Source of the DNA: Bacteroidales bacterium
GTDB lineage: Bacteria > Bacteroidota > Bacteroidia > Bacteroidales > Muribaculaceae
Direction of reading: 5' to 3'
NCBI GenBank assembly: GCA_004552725.1
Contig: SFNM01000065.1
Location: forward strand, 1-10,725
DNA length: 10,725 bases
Both the position numbers and the translations under genes were made by a program. Below are positions 7,179-10,725 of the stretch, in pieces. The notes below the pieces were generated by a model that searched no databases, was not told where the DNA came from, and was given only the letters and a program-made list of their open reading frames with translations. The first letter of the stretch is position 1. Each line of letters begins with the position of its first letter.

Positions 7179-8066
7179 CTATCTGCGGAAGCGTTCCAAA
7201 ATCGGGCCGTAAGCATCGATGCGCCTATCACGCAGGAACGGCCACCAACGTCGCACATTCTCCGACCGCTTCATATCAATATCCACACATTCCACCACCT
7301 CATCCTCACTGGAGGCACGCAACAGCAACTCACCCTGCGGACCGGCCACAAAACTGTTGCCCCAGAATTGTATGCCATTCGTTTGTCCCGATGGGTCTAT
7401 TTCTGTACCAACACGGTTCACTGTCACTACCGGCAGTCCATTCGCCACGGCGTGCCCGCGTTGCACTGTCACCCATGCCTCAAGTTGGCGCGCCTTCTCA
7501 TCTTCCGTGTCAGTGCTTTCCCATCCGATTGCAGTAGGATAAATCAACAATTCCGCACCTGCAAGCGCCATCAATCGCGCTGCTTCCGGATACCACTGAT
7601 CCCAACATACCAGCACTCCGAGTCGGCCTACAGAAGTTTCAATCGGCTCAAAGCCAAGGTCACCCGGCGTGAAATAAAATTTCTCATAGTATGCAGGGTC
7701 ATCGGGTATATGCATCTTGCGATAGCGGCCTGCCTCCGTACCGTCAGCTTCATACACAATCGCTGTATTGTGATAAAGACCCGGCGCACGACGCTCAAAA
7801 AGCGATGTCACCAACACCACTCCATACTCCGCAGCCAACGCACTGTAAAACTCAGTGGCCGCCGACGGAAAATCCACTGCCAAATCAAAATTATCTACAT
7901 TTTCAGTTTGGCAGAAGTACAAACTATCGTGCAATTCTCGATTTACAATAAGTTGCGCACCTTGCTCAGCAAGATGTTTCACCGCTGCAGCTATTCGCAT
8001 ACGGTTGAGATTGGTATCGTATGTGTTGGCTTGTTGAACGATGCCGACACGCAAATTTTTACTCAT
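7179..8066 (-). CDS. aguB: N-carbamoylputrescine amidase (nitrilase superfamily)
   Basis: Hydrolyses N-carbamoylputrescine to putrescine, CO2 and ammonia, the last step of the agmatine route. The 295-residue protein has the nitrilase-superfamily catalytic triad in the right contexts: E44 in RELHDSLYFCQ, K117 in RYRKMHIPDDP, and C154 in VLVCWDQWYPEAAR. The segments YYEKFYFTPGD (126-136) and GNSFVAGPQGE (236-246) and the tail region RRWWPFLRDRRIDAYG (272-287) match AguB rather than generic nitrilases. I start the gene at the ATG at 8066 because MSKNLRVGIVQQ begins the conserved beta strand; the frame stays open to an ATG at 8141 but those 25 residues lie inside the aguA coding region and look unrelated. 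Start and upstream stop overlap as ATGA (8063-8066), indicating translational coupling to aguA. Last gene of the minus-strand operon. Confidence 0.94.
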   Translation of the reverse strand: MSKNLRVGIVQQANTYDTNLNRMRIAAAVKHLAEQGAQLIVNRELHDSLYFCQTENVDNFDLAVDFPSAATEFYSALAAEYGVVLVTSLFERRAPGLYHNTAIVYEADGTEAGRYRKMHIPDDPAYYEKFYFTPGDLGFEPIETSVGRLGVLVCWDQWYPEAARLMALAGAELLIYPTAIGWESTDTEDEKARQLEAWVTVQRGHAVANGLPVVTVNRVGTEIDPSGQTNGIQFWGNSFVAGPQGELLLRASSEDEVVECVDIDMKRSENVRRWWPFLRDRRIDAYGPILERFRR

Positions 8067-9112
8067 AAGCAAAGAAAATTTTCCGGAAGTTGCATTGTAG
8101 CGCAATGCAACGACCCATGTTGTTGAATTAAAGCCTGACAATCCACCGTTTCAATCACATGATTTGGGAAAGCCACTCGCAATGTCTTGGCAGCCAAGTC
8201 ATCATTCAGCGGCTGATTATATGTAGGCATCAACACCGCTTCATTCACCACCAAATAATTGGCATAAGTAGCCGGAAGCCTCATTCCCTCATCATCATAA
8301 ATCGGGTCGGGTAGGGGAAGTTCTATCAAATTGAAAGGATTACCTTCGGCTGTGCGCATCCTTGCCAATTCCTCCGGAATTTGGGCTAAAAGTGCACTCT
8401 GAGGGTCATTTGGCATCGAGGAGCGCGAACCCACATATAATATGGTGTCATCCGGAGCCAGACGCGCCAACGTGTCGATATGGCCGTCGGTATCATCGCC
8501 GGCCATTGCTCCACTCTCAAGCCAAAGCACATGATGTGCTCCCAATTCGCGCTCAAGGCGTTGCTCAATTTGCTCGCGTGTCAAGCCGGCGTTGCGTGTA
8601 TCTGTCAACAAACACGATGTGGTTGTCAACAACGTGCCTCGGCCGTCGCTCTCAATCGACCCGCCCTCAAGGTAGAAGTCCAAGCAGTCGTTGTATCTGC
8701 CGCGAAGCAACCCGGCACGCACCATCGCTGCCGTCACCGCGTTATCCTTCGCAGCCTCAAACTTACCGCCCCACGCGTTAAAAGCAAAATCATTGAGAAT
8801 TGCATTATTATCACCGTCAACTGTAGAAATTACACCATAATCGCGCGTCCAAGTATCGTTGGTAGGAACCTCAAAAAAGAGTATTCTATCGCTCGGAATG
8901 TCGGCCAACAGCGCTCGCGCGCGTTCGCAATTCGGCGCTATCACAATTGCTACGGCATGGCGTGCTATCGCCCGCACCAAATTCACATAACAATCCTCAA
9001 TCTGCGGCAACATATACCGCCAATCAGTGTCGGCATGAGGCCATGCTACGATAACACCTGCCGAGCGTTCCCACTCGGCAGGCATTCTTACGTTCAGTTT
9101 ATTCTTCGTCAT
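8063..9112 (-). CDS. aguA: Agmatine deiminase
   Basis: Converts agmatine to N-carbamoylputrescine and ammonia; the downstream aguB product then yields putrescine. The 349-residue protein belongs to the peptidyl-arginine-deiminase-like (PAD_porph) family within the guanidino-group-modifying superfamily. Motifs seen: MPAEWE (10-15), AWPHADTDW (23-31), NDTWTRDYG (85-93), LEGGSIE (148-154), GDDTDGHIDTLAR (205-217) with H211 and D213 expected in catalysis, and the nucleophile C337 in HGSLHCATMQLP (332-343). The start at 9112 overlaps the end of the preceding small gene by 14 bases; an alternative ATG at 9085 (MPAEWE) would leave a short gap instead and would keep all family motifs. No arginine decarboxylase is in the window, so agmatine must come from an enzyme encoded elsewhere or from outside the cell. 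Confidence 0.95.
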   Translation of the reverse strand: MTKNKLNVRMPAEWERSAGVIVAWPHADTDWRYMLPQIEDCYVNLVRAIARHAVAIVIAPNCERARALLADIPSDRILFFEVPTNDTWTRDYGVISTVDGDNNAILNDFAFNAWGGKFEAAKDNAVTAAMVRAGLLRGRYNDCLDFYLEGGSIESDGRGTLLTTTSCLLTDTRNAGLTREQIEQRLERELGAHHVLWLESGAMAGDDTDGHIDTLARLAPDDTILYVGSRSSMPNDPQSALLAQIPEELARMRTAEGNPFNLIELPLPDPIYDDEGMRLPATYANYLVVNEAVLMPTYNQPLNDDLAAKTLRVAFPNHVIETVDCQALIQQHGSLHCATMQLPENFLCL

Positions 9113-9338
9113 TATAATCAGTCAATACATCCCACACTTCATTGCGGTCGGCCCAGTATTCCTCGCAATAATCGAGAAATCCGCGGCGCTCACTTACCCC
9201 TTGCTGACGACACCATTGTCGGTAATCGCGCCGCAATTGCTCATCATCGCTCAGTGTGCGATTAAATTCTGCCTCAGCCATATCTATACTCGGGCTTTGG
9301 CGGATTATTGAGATGAAAAGATCAGTTATGTCTTCCAT
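9099..9338 (-). CDS. Small acidic protein of unknown function, first gene of the agu operon
   Basis: A 79-residue product that I cannot assign to a named family. It is strongly acidic (21 Asp/Glu against 9 Arg and no Lys), has three tryptophans (W42, W62, W69), two cysteines (C43, C58) and an acidic tail NDEE. It has no signal peptide or membrane segment. Its amphipathic pattern suggests a mostly helical cytoplasmic protein. Evidence that it is real: the ATG at 9338 lies about 30 bases downstream of a good Bacteroidota promoter on the same strand, its end overlaps the aguA start by 14 bases, and the composition is that of a soluble protein. Its place at the head of the agmatine-to-putrescine operon suggests co-expression, but a functional link is only inferred. 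It might equally be a housekeeping gene that shares the promoter. Confidence 0.75.
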   Translation of the reverse strand: MEDITDLFISIIRQSPSIDMAEAEFNRTLSDDEQLRRDYRQWCRQQGVSERRGFLDYCEEYWADRNEVWDVLTDYNDEE

Positions 9339-9376
9339 ATTCGCCTTGAAGGTAGATTAGTCATTGTTTTATACTG

Positions 9377-9407
9377 CAAATATAGCATTATTTTTTATTT
9401 CTAACAA
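9377..9407 (-). promoter_or_regulatory. Bacteroidota-type promoter of the agu operon
   Basis: On the minus strand TTG (9407-9405) is followed by 20 bases and then TATATTTG (9384-9377), matching TTG-N19-21-TAnnTTTG. Transcription would start near 9366-9372, leaving a leader of about 30 bases before the 79-residue gene. No other match is seen upstream of aguA or aguB, which fits a three-gene transcript. Confidence 0.65.
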
Positions 9408-9463
9408 TACATAAACCCATTTTATCACCAAAATTTAATACCATTTACTTTTTTTTGACCGAA

Positions 9464-9497
9464 ATTGTGGATATATGCAATTTTTTTAGTAACTTTG
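9464..9497 (+). promoter_or_regulatory. Bacteroidota-type promoter of the aldolase gene
   Basis: TAACTTTG at 9490-9497 is a full match to the TAnnTTTG element. The best upstream element is ATTG at 9464-9467, 22 bases away, slightly longer than the usual 19-21 spacing. Transcription would start near 9502-9508, giving a leader of roughly 40 bases. The -7 element is convincing; the -33 element is less so. Confidence 0.6.
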
Positions 9498-9546
9498 CAC
9501 TGTTAAAATCAACCGAATTACTTTTTATCCAAACAAAATATCCAAT

Positions 9547-10545
9547 ATGGTAAATTACAAAGATTTAGGCTTGGTTAACACTCGCGAAATGTTCGCTAAA
9601 GCCATCAAAGGCGGCTACGCTGTCCCCGCTTTCAACTTCAACAACATGGAGCAACTGCAAGCAATCATCAAAGCCGCTGCTGAAGAAAAATCTCCCGTAA
9701 TCCTGCAAGTGTCAAAAGGCGCTCGCAACTACGCTAACGCTACCCTCCTCCGCTACATGGCTCAAGGCGCTGTCGCTTACGCCAAAGAACTCGGCTGGGA
9801 ACACCCCCAAATCGTTCTCCACCTCGACCACGGCGACTCCTTCGAACTCTGCAAAAGCTGCATCGACAGCGGCTTCTCTTCGGTGATGATCGACGGCTCT
9901 CACCTCCCCTACGAAGAAAATGTGGCCCTCACAAAACAAGTTGTTGACTACGCTCACCAACACGACGTTACCGTTGAAGGTGAACTCGGCGTGCTCGCCG
10001 GCGTTGAAGACGAAGTTTCTTCCGACCACCACACCTACACCGACCCCGAAGAAGTAATCGACTTCGCTACACGCACCGGTTGCGACTCCCTCGCTATCTC
10101 CATCGGCACTTCTCACGGCGCTTACAAGTTCACTCCCGAACAATGCACCCGCAACGCCGAAGGTCACCTCGTGCCCCCTCCATTGGCTTTCGATGTGCTC
10201 GACGCCGTTATGGAAAAACTCCCCGGCTTCCCCATCGTCCTCCACGGCTCTTCTTCCGTGCCCCAAGACGAAGTTGATACCATCAACAAATTCGGTGGCA
10301 AACTCCCCGACGCAATCGGTATCCCCGAAGAACAACTCCGCAAAGCAGCCGCTAGCGCCGTTTGCAAAATCAACATCGACAGCGACAGCCGTCTCGCTAT
10401 GACCGCCGCTATCCGCCGCGTCTTCGCTGAAAAACCCGCTGAATTCGACCCCCGCAAATACCTCGGTCCCGCTCGCGACAACATGGAAAAACTCTACAAG
10501 CACAAAATCATCAACGTGCTCGGTAGCGCCGGCAAAGCCGAATAA
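9547..10545 (+). CDS. fba: Class II fructose-bisphosphate aldolase
   Basis: Zinc-dependent cytoplasmic enzyme that reversibly cleaves fructose-1,6-bisphosphate into dihydroxyacetone phosphate and glyceraldehyde-3-phosphate. The 332-residue protein carries the class II signature around VLHLDHGDS (90-98), with catalytic D94 and metal ligand H95, then VEGELGVLAG (143-152), GTSHGAYK (187-194; ligand H190), LHGSSSVP (232-239; ligand H233) and the phosphate-binding NIDSDSRLA (276-284). Residues at YVP-like AVPAFNFNN (25-33) form the expected N-terminal strand. The start at 9547 fits the family N-terminus and follows a promoter by about 40 bases. It is a single-gene unit closed by a strong terminator. 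Codons ending in C dominate, as expected for a highly expressed gene. Related tagatose-bisphosphate aldolases share this fold, but no tagatose or galactitol genes are nearby, so the glycolytic role is preferred. Confidence 0.94.
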   Translation: MVNYKDLGLVNTREMFAKAIKGGYAVPAFNFNNMEQLQAIIKAAAEEKSPVILQVSKGARNYANATLLRYMAQGAVAYAKELGWEHPQIVLHLDHGDSFELCKSCIDSGFSSVMIDGSHLPYEENVALTKQVVDYAHQHDVTVEGELGVLAGVEDEVSSDHHTYTDPEEVIDFATRTGCDSLAISIGTSHGAYKFTPEQCTRNAEGHLVPPPLAFDVLDAVMEKLPGFPIVLHGSSSVPQDEVDTINKFGGKLPDAIGIPEEQLRKAAASAVCKINIDSDSRLAMTAAIRRVFAEKPAEFDPRKYLGPARDNMEKLYKHKIINVLGSAGKAE

Positions 10546-10565
10546 TCCATCCCCTCATAAATATA

Positions 10566-10605
10566 CAGAGGCCGCCCAAAAGCGGCCTCTGTTTATTTTA
10601 TTATT
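10566..10605 (+). terminator. Intrinsic terminator of the aldolase gene
   Basis: CAGAGGCCGC (10566-10575) and GCGGCCTCTG (10582-10591) form a perfect 10-bp GC-rich stem with loop CCAAAA, followed by the T-rich tail TTTATTTTATTATT. It begins 21 bases after the fba stop codon. Confidence 0.92.
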
Positions 10606-10650
10606 GCTGTCCGATAAAACTCACAGATACTAAAAATCTATGACATAACA

Positions 10651-10693
10651 AAGGCTTTTACGCTGAATTTCAGCATGAAAGCCTTATTTTTTT
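10651..10693 (+). terminator. Second hairpin with T-tract, tandem terminator or end of a short RNA
   Basis: AAGGCTTT (10651-10658) pairs with AAAGCCTT (10678-10685), and an inner GCTG (10662-10665) pairs with CAGC (10671-10674) around loop AATTT. The two stems are joined by nearly paired bases with one C/A mismatch. A run of seven T follows at 10687-10693, so it is oriented to stop plus-strand transcripts. It may act as a backup for the aldolase terminator. No coding sequence or recognisable promoter was found in the roughly 45 bases between the two hairpins, and the remaining bases to 10725 hold only T-rich DNA. Confidence 0.7.
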
Positions 10694-10725
10694 CGCTTGT
10701 TTTTTTGCCTGTTGAAACTATAAAA

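Noticed and set aside
7155..8126. 323-codon plus-strand frame opposite aguB, starting just after the hairpin
   Set aside because: It is in register with the aguB codons and shows no coherent domain, while aguB on the other strand has a full Glu-Lys-Cys catalytic triad. It also runs into the end of aguA.
8067..8141. N-terminal extension of aguB to an ATG at 8141
   Set aside because: The 25 added residues lie within aguA coding sequence and do not resemble AguB; the ATG at 8066 begins the conserved domain and makes a standard ATGA overlap.
8480..9265. 261-codon plus-strand frame opposite aguA
   Set aside because: Antisense shadow in register with aguA; no motifs, and it crosses the aguA/small-gene junction without structure.
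9712..10503. 263-codon open frame antisense to the aldolase gene
   Set aside because: It is in register with the fba codons and consists mainly of GNN codons, as expected from C-ending sense codons; it has no family motif and fba is unmistakable.
1..10725. Defence system, mobile element, CRISPR array or other new multi-gene system
   Set aside because: Every gene but the 79-residue one fits a well-known metabolic or transport family; no transposase, integrase, nuclease, helicase, direct-repeat array or attachment-site-like repeats were found.

Overview
The window looks like a chromosomal stretch from a Bacteroidota bacterium, most likely order Bacteroidales; a Muribaculaceae-like gut lineage is my guess and is unproven. 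Three things point there. The promoters fit the Bacteroidota sigma-ABfr form (TTTG or TTG, about 19-22 bases, TAnnTTTG). Starts lack clear Shine-Dalgarno sequences and are preceded by A/T-rich DNA. Coding DNA is moderately GC and rich in C-ending codons, with very AT-rich intergenic gaps. I see no mobile element, CRISPR array, rRNA or tRNA.

Layout: (1) positions 1-371 hold the C-terminal end of a multi-pass membrane protein resembling a polysaccharide flippase. (2) Positions 401-7152 hold one compact plus-strand transcription unit: promoter, lplA, gcvT, gcvH, gcvPA, gcvPB, lpdA, then a 12-bp hairpin. It encodes all four glycine cleavage activities (P as two subunits, T, H and L) plus the ligase that attaches lipoate to H protein. 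Spacing is tight (24, 24, 12 and 3 bases, then a 13-base overlap). (3) Positions 7179-9408 hold a minus-strand operon, read right to left: promoter, a 79-residue acidic protein of unknown function, agmatine deiminase (aguA) and N-carbamoylputrescine amidase (aguB). The two enzymes convert agmatine to putrescine and overlap by ATGA. (4) Positions 9464-10591 hold a monocistronic class II fructose-bisphosphate aldolase with its own promoter, divergent from the agu operon, and a strong terminator. A second hairpin with a T-tract lies at 10651-10693.

How the genes work together: GcvPA/GcvPB decarboxylate glycine and load the aminomethyl group onto the lipoyl arm of GcvH. GcvT passes it to tetrahydrofolate and releases ammonia, LpdA reoxidises the dihydrolipoyl arm, and LplA makes holo-GcvH. 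AguA and AguB complete the arginine decarboxylase route to putrescine. The aldolase belongs to central glycolysis and gluconeogenesis.

No clearly new biological system is visible. The points most worth a second look are the self-contained split-GcvP operon carrying its own lipoate ligase, the uncharacterised small acidic gene leading the agu operon, and the unusual cysteine cluster and short C-terminus of LpdA.
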